This document shows positions 52,601 through 64,000 of a stretch of 64,000 nucleotides of DNA, in pieces. Position 1 is the first letter of the stretch; each line of letters begins with the position of its first letter. The translations under genes were made by a program, and so were the position numbers. The notes under the pieces were generated by a model. The model did not search any database. It was given only the letters and a program-made list of their open reading frames with translations, and was not told the origin of the DNA. Source of the DNA: Absidia repens (taxonomy: Eukaryota; Mucoromycota; Mucoromycetes; Mucorales; Cunninghamellaceae); assembly GCA_002105175.1 (NCBI GenBank), contig MCGE01000009.1, positions 1,764,304-1,828,303 of the forward strand, read 5' to 3'.

Positions 52601-53842
52601 GATCTAGAGAAAATCAAATATTACAGTTAGTAATGAGATCATCGCCGATTTTTCTTTTTTGTTGAAAAAATAAAATAAAAATCTTTACCTTCAAAAATTT
52701 TCAAGCTACTTGATGATTCGAGTAGACGCTTTTCCTTTTCTTTCTTTGCCTGTTGTTGTTTTTGTTTCTGTAGTAAATTTTGCTGTTGCTTCTGTTGTTG
52801 TTGTTGCTGCTGTTGCTGTAGTTGCTGTTGTTGTTGTGAACGTAAGCGTATGGCGCGTTTTCCGGATTCAGGACTTGGAATTGGGGTAGTCGATTTACTT
52901 TCCGGGCCAGGCGATGATACAGATAAATCTTCCAATTCTTTCTTTGAGCAAAATTCACATTGCCAAGCAAAACCTTTGGACGGCTTACGTGTTAGCGGAG
53001 GAGAGACACACGACATATGGAAGTTCTTTTGACAGCCAGCGCATTTAACAGAGCTTGTACTATACGAAGAAAACAAAATGCAAACAAGTTTCAGTAACAT
53101 GATTTATGTTCCTAGTCTATTCTCTTTGATAATTCGATTTTTTTGTTATACCTATTACACCAAGTTTGACATTCGCAGCAAGTACGGCGAGCACCGGTAA
53201 GATCAGCGGCTTTTCCTTGTTCCACGACAATAAACTGGTAGCGTTGACGAAGAGCTTCTTGGACATCCATAGGCACATTTTGTATCAAGTCACAGGGAAG
53301 GAGATCATACACCCGTTGCATATAACGATCATATAATTGTATATAGTAAAATCGGTCTTCCTTGGCCCTGTATTGTTCAAATTGATCCTTGGGAATATAG
53401 TGCTTGTGTACCACCTTGCATTTGCCACGGATAGAAGACACAGGATTCAAATCAGAATTCATGGTGGCAATTAACAATGTCGCATCATAACTTTTCAGGT
53501 TGAAAATATCCTTGGGCCGGCTGTAATTTGCAACACGTACTTGAAGTCCTTTGCGATTAGGCACCTTGCAGAATTCCATGACACGACCAATGTAGTAGGG
53601 TTCGCCAAGGTGTTCTGGTGACAAATAAATGTGATCTAATCAAGCAGACATCAATGTCACCACCCAAATAAGAAGAAGAAAAGGAGCATAAGTAATGTTT
53701 CCCGTAATGCATGTCAAACGTTCCCCTTTCACCCAACTCACACCATGTAATTGCGCCACTAGGTATTTCGCTTACCATTGATACCCACCACGGTCCCATC
53801 GTTTAATTTGATTTGGGTGATAATGGACTTGTCGACTGACAT
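49229..53842 (-). CDS. SNT2: SNT2-like chromatin regulator (BAH-PHD-ELM2-SANT-GATA-PHD-ePHD), with frame breaks
   Basis: SNT2 works with a JmjC protein and an Rpd3-type deacetylase in stress-responsive chromatin. Exons: 49229..49582, 49669..49964, 50074..50258, 50342..50424, 50507..50615, 50698..50761, 50848..51959, 52047..52436, 52526..52603, 52689..53059, 53152..53614, 53776..53842, about 1190 residues. In order: BAH (GEPYYIGRVMEFCKV); PHD (CCECQTWC, VKCAGCQKNFHMSC); a polyQ tract; ELM2-like (DIDDRIYPRAASRIGSKYQA); SANT (LVTWQPDEIKKFEQGIQDHG, FFYQWKKSDRY); GATA-type finger (ECHNCSTTRSTIWRR, ALCDDCGTHWLKYGKK); PHD (LPCQVCYSL, CDVCKNKK); extended PHD (YQCTLCFNDP, YNWCHVTCAMFAPEVKF, YYLSCSDENC, RIYCPDHK). 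The N-terminal half is clean, but the C-terminal half needs single-base corrections near 51066, 50710, 50204 and 49722 to keep these zinc ligands in frame. The first may instead be a 47-nt intron (51071..51117). Consensus errors or early pseudogene decay are both possible. Confidence 0.87.
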
Positions 53843-54422
53843 TGAAAGAAAATACAATAGAGAGAGAGGAAAAAAAAAAAGAGGAAAAGAGGGAGAAGTG
53901 TCTGCGACCAAGTAAAGGAGGTGATTACCTGATCTACAATGTGGATGAAGTTGTAAAACCAGTCAAGAACAAGAAGGAATAAAAGTAAAATAAGACGAGA
54001 AAAAAAAAAAAAAGGGATGGCGAGAAAAAAAAAAACGTGGAAGAAAAGCGAAAGGAAATACTTGTATTGGAAAATAACAAAGAAATATTTTTTTGGGCAA
54101 ATCCCGTCCCCGATACCATTCACCTATACTCCCATCCGCCTACGCGCCCACGTTACAACGAAGTGAAAGGAGTACAAAGTTGTAGTTTTTATTATAACAA
54201 AAGATACATAATAATAAACGACAATAAATATAATGTCAAAGAGATATAATAAAAGGAGTGTATATACAAAAAAATATGGGTAGCAGTGATTTTGAGAGAG
54301 TGAAGAAAACCGAAGATAAAATAATAATAAGCTGATTCAAAATAATAATGATAAATATTTGTTAGTAATAGTAGTAAGTAGTAATGATAGTATGCATGGG
54401 ATGACAATAGATTAAATTCGAT
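53843..54422. other. Intergenic region, no gene seen
   Basis: This is the 5' side of SNT2, purine-rich on the plus strand (53860-54055) and so pyrimidine-rich on the sense strand, followed by an AT-rich 3' flank of YTP1. No gene was seen. Confidence 0.5.
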
Positions 54423-56345
54423 CTAAGAGTCTTGGCCAACAAAGCGACCCTGCTGATGAGAAAGATGCCGGTGTCGTCCAGAAGTGATCTTGGCCAATTT
54501 TCTTTGTTCCCGCTTCATAGCCCAAGCTTTCAAAATCATCATGGCAGCCACATAAGTCAAGGTAAGCGACGTTAACGCAACGCAGACATTCATCATAAAC
54601 ATAGTATCCACTTCCAAGCGACGCATCCAGGTCATGGTACCTGAGTTGGAAGCCATAAATAGGATAGATCCAGCGATGAGACAAAAGGCTCCCAAAAGTT
54701 CGGTAGGCGGTCTACTGGGCTTGATGGAAGTGGGCGTGCTGCGAAAGAAAACGACGTAAGTACCCAAACGGCACACCGCCGCCAAGGCCAATAAAAGCCC
54801 CCACATGTAATGCACATTGGTTGAGTATTGTGTTTCTTGGTGATGATTGCCCATAGAAATCCCGGTGAGCATGATGGTAAGAGCAGGGAATGGATTGAGA
54901 GAGTAGGTTTGACGGGGTTCATGACGAGGCACATCCAAAGGAGTCCCCATAACGGAACGTTCTAGCAACCGGCGCAAACTTCGACTTTCCACCAATAAAC
55001 CAACCAATCCACACCACCACCACATAAACGCCAAACTAGCATGTTCAAAATCCTTGTGGTTCCAAGTCGAATCGCTACCAAAATGTTCCATCCAGGTGTT
55101 GGTGATACCGTAGATAAAGATAAGAGAGCATTCAATAAATTCGAAACTGAATTTGCTTCCACCATCCACACGATTCCATGCCCAACCCTTTTCAGCAAAC
55201 GCTCCAAGATAACGTCCAAAAGTAAGAATGCCATAAAAGAAAAAGATACCCCCTTTGATTAAATGAGCAATGCAACCCAAGACTGCCCATGATCTAGAGA
55301 AGAAAAGATGAATAATCAATCAATGGTCGGGGTTTCAACTTTGACATAATTTTTTTTTTTTTATATACTGACCTGCAAACGCCATGATAAACGACAAGAC
55401 CACTCAGTGTTTGAGTAAATATCAGAATAATCATAATACGACCAAGAATGGAATGGAAATGGCGACAAATGGTTTTGGTAAACGGATTGTAAGCAGTTCG
55501 GACAAAGGCAGTTTTGATCAATTGAGGAATATACGGTAAAATTGCATTGACCACACGCATCCCAACCGAAGGTTTTTCTTGTGGTGTCATCATCATCAAA
55601 ATATCATCATCGTCAAGTAAATGATCCCCTTCTTCTTCCATGGATAGCCGGTTGACTTGGTCATCAGTGTCGTCATTTTCCACTTTGGTTGTAGCAGCAG
55701 TAGTAGCATTGATAGAAGAAGCATCATGGTAATTGCCATGGTTGTGATGCAGGGTTTCGATGGATCCTTCACTGTGACTATCGCCAACATGAGTATGAGA
55801 ACTTTCCCGAGAGAAATAAGAGGAGGATGGACGCACGAGACGGACATTTTCTTCGGTCAACGATTCATAGACGCCACCGCCACCTTCCTGTTGTGTTTTT
55901 CCCACCGCTTTGGCAATTTTTCGGACCACACCTACAGCGATTTGCGCCAGTAAGAAGATAAAGATAATCCATCCCAATTTGTGATGTGAGTTCCCAGCAT
56001 AAAGATGAGGTGTACTGTGTGCATACAAGTGACCAAAAAAATAACCAAGGACGGCAACAGCAAAAGCAATGATCTGGACTGGAACATGGAAAGGCGACCT
56101 AGCAATACCAAACATGACCCCTATTTCATTGTCAGAAAAATGATATTTAGTTATATGTACGTGTTCTTCCTTGCTATTTTGTATATATAAAGTTCCTTAC
56201 CCATGGGCATAAGCACCCAGAAGGATAACACCATAAACGCAACATGAGTGTAGAAGTAGCCTTTGCCTTCAGGTAAAAGGGCATATGACATGGGCTCTTC
56301 CCCAGTGGCATTGAATGCAGGAAGTGGCGGATCTTCGGTTGACAT
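54423..56345 (-). CDS. YTP1: YTP1-family multispanning membrane protein
   Basis: YTP1 is a conserved fungal membrane protein with a cytochrome-b561-like N-terminal half; its biochemical role is not established. Exons 54423..55293, 55373..56120 and 56201..56345 give 587 residues from the ATG at 56345 (MSTEDPPLPAF). Seen: MSYALLPEGKGYFYTHVAFM, SFWVLMPMGVMFGIARSPFH, QIIAFAVAVLGYFFGHLYAH, KLGWIIFIFLLAQIAVGVV, FHSILGRIMIILIFTQTLSG, then a C-terminal half with at least six more spans (FFYGILTFGRYLGAFAEKGW, FIECSLIFIYGITNTWMEHF, ASLAFMWWWCGLVGLLVES, MWGLLLALAAVCRLGTYVVF). The conserved histidines could bind haem. Upstream, an ATG at 56413 would add a signal peptide ending NVSA|QHHM, but only if a seven-base homopolymer at 56383-56389 had one more base. 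The true start is probably 56413. Confidence 0.87.
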
Positions 56346-56413
56346 GTGATGTTGTGCTGATACGTTAAGAGCGTATACAAGTAAAAAAACAAACCAGCTA
56401 GTTGTTTTGGCAT

Positions 56414-59200
56414 GATATGATAAAGAAGGTGCTATTAAACAAAAGAAACAAAAGAAACAAAAAAAGGCGGAAAAAGGAAAAACTTCTGCCTTTTAACTCT
56501 TTTACAGGAAAAATGAAAACGCAGGTTTTCAGCGGAGATTTAACAAATGTTTATTTTTCGGGTGAAAGAAAAATTAATACTTGGTATAAAATAGAGGTAT
56601 TGTGCAGACAGTAGTTCCTATTCATCAATGAGCTATAGGAATTTTTTATACAATGTATTTTGTATCTATATTAACTACAACGCAATGCCAATAGCTATCG
56701 TTTAAGCATGCATTGACGAGTCACATTTCAGTTTTACACCCATGAAACGCGGATAAATATATCATGAACCCCTCCTCTCTCTCTCCTAGTACTTCACCAT
56801 CAAATATCATCTAATTTTTTTCTAAGCGGCCCGATACTCTTCCGTCCCACTAAAATTTCTTCAATGTTCTTTTGTTCTCTTTTGTGTCATCATATGATAA
56901 TTCACCTGAACCCATCACCTTTCCCCTCTTTCTTTATCTCCTAACGGTTGAGTTCGCATTGCTAATCAGTTTGCATAAACAAAAAATAGTCATTCATGAT
57001 CATTGCCACGCATATTTTGTATATATTTGACAATAGAAACGAAATTTCTTTTTTATCATCATATGAATTGGGTAACGATCGATTTCTCCCCCGAAAAAAA
57101 CCAGGCCCAACCATGCGCCTGCGTTTCATTTTTTTTTTTTTTTAAGTTGGCCTGTCGTTCACCTGCGGATTTGTGTGACAGAATTGAAGCACCGACCCGA
57201 TGTTTTGGACTTCCTTCTTGCAGGAAAATCTTTCTTTTTCCGGGTATCCATCAACCTCCCCTAAGAAACTACTGCGGCAAATAAATCTACCTGCTGATGA
57301 GGATGAAATTTCTTTGATGAACGATGAGGGTATGACCTGCCTCTCCACAAAATGAAAATGGTAAATGATGGACCTTACACACGTAAAAACAGACACAATA
57401 AAACAATGGAAGGAGTCACCATCATTTCTTTTACTACTGTATGTACAGTACAGTGTACAGTACTGTACGCACAATCATACTGGGTCCACAACAATAAAGA
57501 CAAAATAGTTTTTCCTTGATTGATTTCACAAAAAAAAAAAAAAAAGGTACTAGTACCTTTTTTCATGCGCCGATTTTGCGGTGAATTTATTTGCCGGGAA
57601 GAATGGAGAATAACTTTAAACGATATAAAAACTATATGATACCATTATAACTATTATACTAAAAAAAAAAAGATCAGTGAGAAACCAAGTGGATGTGTTC
57701 CTGTCATTCCCACAACGCGTAAAAGGATAAACGGACGCAGTGTAATATACTGTATAGGGAAAAGAAAGTCAGCCTACCGACCTTTGAATAGCGGTACTTC
57801 TTTTGATATCCTCTTGTAAATAACAAAAAAAAAAAAAATCCAAATGAAACGAATGTCTGCCTGATAGCAACGGTACGGTGATAATTGTTTTTCCAAAATC
57901 TTAAAAGAAAACGCAAACATGATGCCCTGGTCAGCAGGTAGAATAATTTACCAAAGAGAGAGAGAGATCGTCAAATGCATCTTACATATATGAGCGTGTG
58001 TACCATTCACATCTGGTCATTTTCGATCGATGGTTCCACACTTTTGGATTCGATGTCATTGTCATTTCGTCATGTTGTCATACATATTTAACGGTTTGCT
58101 TAGTTTTCACATCATAAATATATAAACAACTTCCATAGACTATCAATTGTGTTAGGAAATCAGGAAAAAGGCGGAGAATACAATTCAGACCCTGGTTCAG
58201 GCGAAAAACACGAAATTTCCAAATGCCCAGATTTTTGTAGCGGGGAGGGGGAAGAGGAGAAGGAAGGGGCAAACGGATATTGTTAAATGTCCTCGTTTGT
58301 GAATGTCAGCTAAAGACGGCGAAGACGGCGAAACACAACCTTTTTTGTTTTTCACACGTGAGCACATGCTTTCCTACACACACACCCATGTCGTTTATAT
58401 TCATTAGATAAAGCATTGATCAGGACCGCTGGACGAAGTTGACCAAGACACTACCTTTTTTTTTTTTTTGCACACAGACGGACGTGCCAGTTTCTTCTCT
58501 CTCAATAGTATGCACTCCCATTCGGTGAATCAATGATATCTGTTAGAGAGACGAATAGTAAAAATATAAAACATTTTTTATTTACATGTGGGTATAACCT
58601 GTGATAAACTAACGCTAAGCTAAGCTAATAATGGTTCCATAACACTAAACTAGGATAAAGACTATCTAATGGTGGTCTTCGATCACGAATCCAAAATGAA
58701 AGGGTTTCCCCATGCATGTTTATATTGCATTTTTAAAATGTCCCTGATTCAAGTTCTATTGCTAATCCAACAATACCACCACCTCATTGAGGCCACCAAC
58801 GAAGATAATGTACTGAAAAAAAAAGAAATGAGAAGAAAAAAGAAAAAAAAAAAGGGGTGGGAGAGAGAGAAATAATGAAATAGAAAATCATGTGAGTCGG
58901 CGCGTGAATTTTCCAATCGATTTTTTTTTTTTTTTTGAACGGCAGTTCCCATTGATCGAAACCCACACTTCATTCAATAAACACCCTGCTTGTTAATTGT
59001 TATTTTCCAAATACTCCAGCAGATGGTGAGACTGTTTATTAATTGAAAAATAGCGATAAATTTTTGATAATACAGAATAATGATTAAGTAGTAGTAAAAT
59101 AAAAATATAATATCTAAATGTGTCTAATTGTAAAATATAAAATGGAGAGAGACGGGGAAAAGGGGGAGCAGAGGACATACAACATATTTTTATAACTATT
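56414..59200. other. Gene-poor region of 2.8 kb
   Basis: I find no supportable gene. It is AT-rich with scattered homopolymers, a 24-bp perfect palindrome (57540-57563), a second palindromic cluster (57438-57468), and a purine-rich stretch (58823-58873). The last 200 bases are the AT-rich 3' flank of the MFS gene. Confidence 0.5.
57540..57563. repeat. Perfect 24-bp palindrome
   Basis: The core ggtactagtacc is flanked by A6 on the left and T6 on the right, so the whole 24 bases read the same on both strands. About 75 bp to the left is a second palindrome, gtacagtactgtac (57455-57468), with more gtacagt copies beside it. Confidence 0.85.
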
Positions 59201-60974
59201 CTACACCTTGATTTTCCAAGACCAGCCGACTTGAACAATTCTAAGAGCAAAAGCCAGGATCCCACCCATCGTCATAAGTAGACCAGCCCAGATCGCCGCA
59301 TAAGGATAATAGGCCGGTTTTGTCGAGTTGATGATGGCTGATGCAATAGGAGTACCCACAAGGTAACCAGGAAGATTCAAAAAGTACATCAATCCATTTG
59401 CTTCGGAAATGGCATGGTAGCCCGCAATCTGAGGCAAACTGGCAGCCAGCATGGTCAAATATCCGCCACCAAACAATCCGTATAATACCGCAAATACCCA
59501 GATGGTAGCTTCTGTTTTTGCGTTAGTCCAAATCGCCAAACACATGATCCCCGACAAGAATGTACATACACAGAACGTATTGACCCGACCCACGCGATCG
59601 CTTGTATACCCCACGACCAGCTTGGAAACCGCATTGATGGCAGATAAAATGGCGGAAAGATTCGTACCCACCCAAGGGTTCAACCCCAACGAATCGGCAT
59701 ACGCTATTTTATCAAAATTACAATTTCAACAAAAGTGGTGAGCACATGTGAGTGTGAGAAGTACAAGATAATATAGATCAGGGTTTACTTACATGGCAGC
59801 AAAAAGGAAGGCACCTATATTCATACAATTTTTTAATTTTTTTTTTAGTCATGTTCCATGTTTGTCCCTATGAAGCCCTCGTCTTGCCATATTTTTTTAT
59901 TGAAATGAACTTACAAGATAACCAAACGTTGTGATAAAAGCAATAGATAACAAGAGACAGAAATCCAACTTAGAGAGAAGTGCCAGTTGTTTTTTCCACA
60001 TAGGCGTTGGGTCATTGAGGTTTGTTTGGCGGTACCCAGGAAAAGGTTTGACCAATAGCGTCGCCAGCCCTAAAAAGACAAGACAGATAAACCCAAGAAT
60101 GCGTAATGCCCAGCGGTAGCCCAGCGTCAAGATAGCGGCCTGAGTAATATTGTTCATGATCAAGCCTCCAACACCAGATCCAAACATACTAAGACCAATA
60201 GCGATACCTCGTTTCTTGGAGAACCATTGTTGGACAGCACCAATACATGAGAACCATACGAAACTACTTCCCACACCAAATAGCAATCCTTGCGTCAAAT
60301 ACAATTGCCAGATCTATCAAGAGACACACAAGTAAAAACACAATGTATGATTTCACTTTTTTCAGTTTTCTTATCCTCTTAAGTCGTGTTTCTTTTTTTT
60401 CGGGGGGGGGGAGGGGGATCAACTTACATTGTTGGTAATGGAGGCCATCATTAAAGCAAAGGGGCAAAGAAAAGTCGCCAAGGCCAGCATAAGAGTATAT
60501 CCCAGTTTTCTTGTCACCCAGTCATTGATAGGACCCAGAATAAAAAAGAAACCAATACAAATAGATCCAATCCAAGAAAGTTGGTTCATTTCACCAGGAT
60601 AGACTTGTTTGTTGTATGTTTTTAAAAACACGCCCCATGAGTAGTTCACACCATAGCTAGGAAAAAAAAAAAGGAAGAGAAAAAAGGAGTGTTAGCAATA
60701 AACCAAGTGAGTAAAGTTTTTTTTTTTTTTTTTTTTCTGTTTACATGGCAAACAAACCCCTAAACAACAACAAAGAAAAGTTAGAGAAATGGATATGTGT
60801 GTCAATGTGACTCAGGGGTATTTTTTTTTTAAACAAAAGAACTTACATAAAAGAGCCCAAGACAACCCACCAGCCTCGACCGCCATCCGGTGGTGTCATG
60901 GTGGATACATCCTTTTCTTCTTCTTCTTCCTTTTTTTCTACTTTTTCGTGGCGTTGGAGCTCGTCTACTTCCAT
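59201..60974 (-). CDS. MFS transporter, monocarboxylate-porter-like (MCH/ESBP6 type)
   Basis: This is a twelve-span major-facilitator protein of the monocarboxylate porter family; its substrate cannot be told from sequence. Six exons (59201..59703, 59793..59814, 59915..60313, 60428..60656, 60745..60759, 60847..60974) give 431 residues. The N-terminal tail is charged (KVEKKEEEEEKDVS), then the family signature PPDGGRGWWVVLGSFMGLFA followed by IYGVNYSWGVF. Later segments include GSICIGFFFILGPINDWVTR, FGVGSSFVWFSCIGAVQQWF, SKKRGIAIGLSMFGSGVGG, LSAILSAINAVSKLVVGYTS with DRVGRVN, and GYLVGTPIASAIINSTKPA. DGGRGWW and DRVGR are hallmark motifs. Two exons are tiny (15 and 22 nt), yet the frame is kept throughout. 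The start is the first ATG. Confidence 0.91.
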
Positions 60975-61916
60975 AGTATGTATAGGTTGGAGAAAAAAAA
61001 AAAAAAAAAGAGCAAAGAAATGGGAAAAGATCAGCATCCTTTTTTTTGGGGTCAAAGCGGATATTCCCGAGTTGTAACTCCGCTTGATCTTTTTTTTTGA
61101 TCTGATCAGGGTGCCCGTTTGTTTTAATTTTGTTACTTTTGACAGGTGCATAGGAGGGCAAAAAGTCAGAGGCATTGTAAAATGAATTTATTTTATTCCT
61201 TTTATTTGATAGACATATGTATATAGAATAAAGTAAAACAAAAGGGCATACTAAAACTAAAGGTACGACAAGAAGCTAACATGATATGCACAAGAAACCG
61301 GGTGTACTGTGGATGTTGCTTGTATCTGGATAAGGGCAGAATGACACAAAGTTGTTTGGCTTGAGGTAACCATAGAGTAGATGATATGAATTTCTTTTTA
61401 TAATGCCGATTCAAAAAGGTGATAAAAGTGAAAGAGGTGCGAAAAATATGATATTGTCGATCGGGAAAACGCGGATGTTTTGTCCATTACTCGTATGAAG
61501 AGCCTCGTTTTGATGGCGTTTATGGGAATAAATTTTTGGCAGAGTCAGTCCAAACTGTGTAGTAATAGTAGTAGAAGTAGAATCATAATGAATGAGTTGG
61601 ACTCAATTTTCATACACTTCCTGATGGTATAGCAGTAACTGATCAATCTCTCAAAATTGGAAATCCGATACAGCCAAAATCCATGCATTGAAAAAACATT
61701 TGTATATATGTATGATGTGAAACAGTGAGGCTGCTTTATTTTTATTTTGATCGCAAAGTTGAGGTATGAAATGCATCTACTAACTAAATCACTAAGCTAC
61801 TATTATTACTACTATGACTACTAAAATAACAAGATGCTATATTGATTGATATGTATATATATATACTAAATGACAAGAGGGAGAAGAGGAGATATAGAGA
61901 ATGCGAAAATATAGGT
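60975..61916. other. Intergenic region, no gene seen
   Basis: This is the promoter side of the MFS gene (pyrimidine-rich on its sense strand at 60990-61010) and the 3' flank of the CCCH gene. The DNA is AT-rich with a few T runs. No coding sequence is supportable. Confidence 0.5.
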
Positions 61917-62908
61917 CTAGCCTTCGTGATGATCAATATGAAGGAAAGGACAGTCACTGCCGGAGACACAACCAGTGGAGCTACCATAAAATTTGCAAGG
62001 CCTTTGGAATCGGCCTGGGCGTCCTGGTTGTTGACCACCAATATTGGCACCACCACGACCACCACCACGGCCACCGCGTCCAGCCTTCTTCTTCTTTTTC
62101 TTGTTTTTCTGGGCTTTCTTTCCAGCAGGAAGAGCGGTAGGAGATGCATTCGGCACCAGATGTTGGTGAAATTCTTGAGGGTATTGATGTAAAAATTGAG
62201 GTAGTGGTGGCGGTGAATGTGCGGCAGACATGGACGAAGACGGTTGCGAAAGCGGGACACTACTATACGGAAGCTGTTGTTGATTCATTGGCATAGGCTA
62301 CACACACACACACACAAAAAAAAAAGGGGGAAATTGTGTCAAAAATTTAAAGTTGGCAAAATACGAATAAATAGAAGCTGGGGTTTTTTTCTTTCTTACC
62401 TGCTGGCCTGGCGTGGATGTGTTTGCTGGCGGCGCAAGATTCCTGACCATTTCCGAAATCGCTCCCAGTAAACTAGAATAAATAGAGTGGTTTAAAAAGA
62501 AAAAATATTAGTAAGTGATAAAATGGAAAAAATTCACCCATTAACACTTACCCAGAGTTCATCAAAATGCTCATTTGGTCGTTGGTTGGTTGAGATTGGG
62601 TCTGAGGTTGTTGAGGTTGTTGAGGTTGTTGCGGCTGTTGGGGCTGCTGAGATGGCAATGGCCGGGTTTGTTGATACAAATTCCCTATCGATTGCGTTTG
62701 AGGTTGAGGTACATAGGGTGAAGTATAATGTGGTTGTGACGGTGGTGGGTATTGTAATTGTTGTGGAGGTTGATAAGGATTTAAAAGATGGACAGGTTTA
62801 TTCGGCACCGATGTCTGCGAGAGCAGGGAGGACAAAGTGGCAGACTCAATGGGGGTTACCTGTTCCACCGTTTGCCGTGACACCGTTTGTTGTTGCTGTG
62901 ACACCATC

Positions 62909-62939
<31 letters not shown>

Positions 62940-64000
62940 GCTGCTGCTGCTGCTGCTGTTGGTGTTGTTGTTGGATATAGGGTTCTGATTGCTGAATATA
63001 AGGTTCCACACCATTGACGTCATGTAAAGGAATAATCAAGGGATTATCGTTGGGCAACCCCGGTTCATCAGGTTCAGCCGGGGTAGGTGGCACATGTAAT
63101 AAAGAGGTATAAATCGCAGCCAATGTCACTTTTTCCCGTTCTTGTTGAGTCACAGCTTCATGAGATTCTTTGGGCCATGGCATTTTGCACGCTTCAGGAA
63201 TTGAAAAGGGACGTGGAGTATACCAAGTATCACGTTGAATAGGTTGTGATGGTGGTTCATTGACATATTGGAGTCGATCATTACTATCGCGAAGTCCTGG
63301 TTGTTGTTGCTGCTGAGGGTGATGTGCTTGAGATAAAACCTGACCTTCACTGATTTCCATATTCCTAGCCTGATCTACATGCATGGCACCCACGCCTTCC
63401 GCTACTTGGTCCTTTATTGTCAAATTTGAAAATAATAATAATTAGTATCAATTCTTTTCTACATGGCAGCCGCCCCCACCACCCTTTCATTTTGTGAAGA
63501 AACACTTACAAAGTTCCATTCTTCAGGGTCCTTTTCATATGTACGAATAGTAGTAAGCTGATGGTCAGGTTTGAATCGTACACGCTTCGTTCTTGCTTTC
63601 ACGATGATCTTTTCTGACGCTGGTGTTGATGAGATGGATTCAAAGGGGCGTTTTTTGATGATTGTGGGACTGCCTATGGGAGAAGACGAGGCGATACTGG
63701 TAGGCGAAGTCACGGGCGAAGGTACCGCTGATGTTTGTTTATTTTGTTGTATTTTATTCAGCATATCTGTCAGACTGACATGAGATGTAGTGCGCATAGG
63801 GGTAAAACTAGGGCGGACAGTGGACGACAAGGATGATGGGCCTTTCAGCTTGTCGAAAAAGGACGTATTGGTGATTGCTTTTGGTTTGGAGGGAGGTGGT
63901 TCCTTTTGAATGGCTAGGCGAAGACGTTGTTGCTGCGGCTGTGGCTGGGATGGTGGTGATGGTGTTGCTGCTGCTACTGAGGGTTGTTTTGGTGCCAAAA
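61917..64000 (-). CDS. PNUTS-like PP1-regulatory CCCH zinc-finger protein, C-terminal part
   Basis: This is probably a homologue of PNUTS (PPP1R10), which anchors protein phosphatase 1 to the RNA polymerase II termination machinery. Exons 61917..62297, 62400..62472, 62552..63411 and 63510..>64000 are visible; the frame is open at the window edge, so the N-terminus is missing. Seen: ITNTSFFDKLKGPSSLSS, LTDMLNKIQQNKQ, a basic RVxF-type PP1 docking motif KRVRFKPDHQLTTIRTYE with DPEEWNF, a proline-rich segment WYTPRPFSIPEACKMPW, long polyQ and PQQ repeats, LLGAISEMVRNL, an RGG-like stretch GRGGRGGGRGG, and a final CCCH finger CKFYGSSTGC / DCPFLH with spacing C-x8-C-x5-C-x3-H. The order RVxF, RGG, C-terminal CCCH is what PNUTS shows. 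The expected TFIIS-like N-terminus would lie beyond 64000. Orthology is inferred. Confidence 0.7.

Noticed and set aside
57003..57284. Plus-strand ORF with a Phe run in the gene-poor gap
   Set aside because: Interrupted by a homopolymer, with no domain, splice signals or plausible start context.

Overview
This window is nuclear DNA from an intron-rich, AT-rich fungus. Nineteen protein-coding loci and one tRNA gene can be supported. The fungal assignment rests on LYS1 (saccharopine dehydrogenase of the alpha-aminoadipate lysine pathway), a Zn2Cys6 transcription factor, a YTP1-family protein and an SNT2 homologue. Up to 12 short introns per gene (mostly 47-130 nt, GT-AG), polypyrimidine tracts just 5' of start codons, long poly(A)/poly(T) runs, and an Est1/SMG-type protein that still carries a C-terminal PIN domain suggest an early-diverging lineage. 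Mucoromycota is my best guess, but that is inference.

Layout, left to right: LYS1 (-, runs off the left edge) / NOB1 (+) / Est1-SMG PIN protein (+) / UBP12-like deubiquitinase (-) / UFD4-TRIP12 HECT ligase (+) / 3 kb gap with a possible small spliced ORF (-) / DDHD phospholipase (+) / Zn2Cys6 factor (-) / Rab5-like GTPase (-) / PEBP (+) / tRNA-Gln (-) / tubulin-tyrosine-ligase-like (+) / PEX12 (-) / polyQ coiled-coil protein (-) / 3-ketoacyl-CoA thiolase (-) / unknown membrane protein (+) / THOC3 (-) / SNT2 (-) / YTP1 (-) / monocarboxylate-type MFS transporter (-) / PNUTS-like CCCH protein (-, runs off the right edge).

Most genes are unlinked housekeeping functions: lysine synthesis, 40S maturation, mRNA decay and export, ubiquitin turnover, vesicle traffic, peroxisome import, fatty-acid oxidation, chromatin. 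The one functional pairing is a head-to-head deubiquitinase and ubiquitin ligase sharing about 470 bp. No operon, defence island, CRISPR array, biosynthetic cluster or intact transposase was found.

The most notable unexplained structures are: (1) an interspersed repeat without an ORF, present three times in the same orientation (about 3.35-4.37, 33.3-34.4 and 45.1-46.8 kb); (2) a tandem array of poly(A)-ended 50-nt units at 27.2-27.5 kb with related copies at 36.7 kb; (3) a run of single-base frame breaks in the C-terminal half of SNT2 and one in the YTP1 signal peptide, pointing to consensus errors or early decay; (4) a small cysteine-bearing spliced ORF at 22.3-22.6 kb. Exon boundaries were placed by eye from splice signals and reading-frame continuity and can be off by one base.
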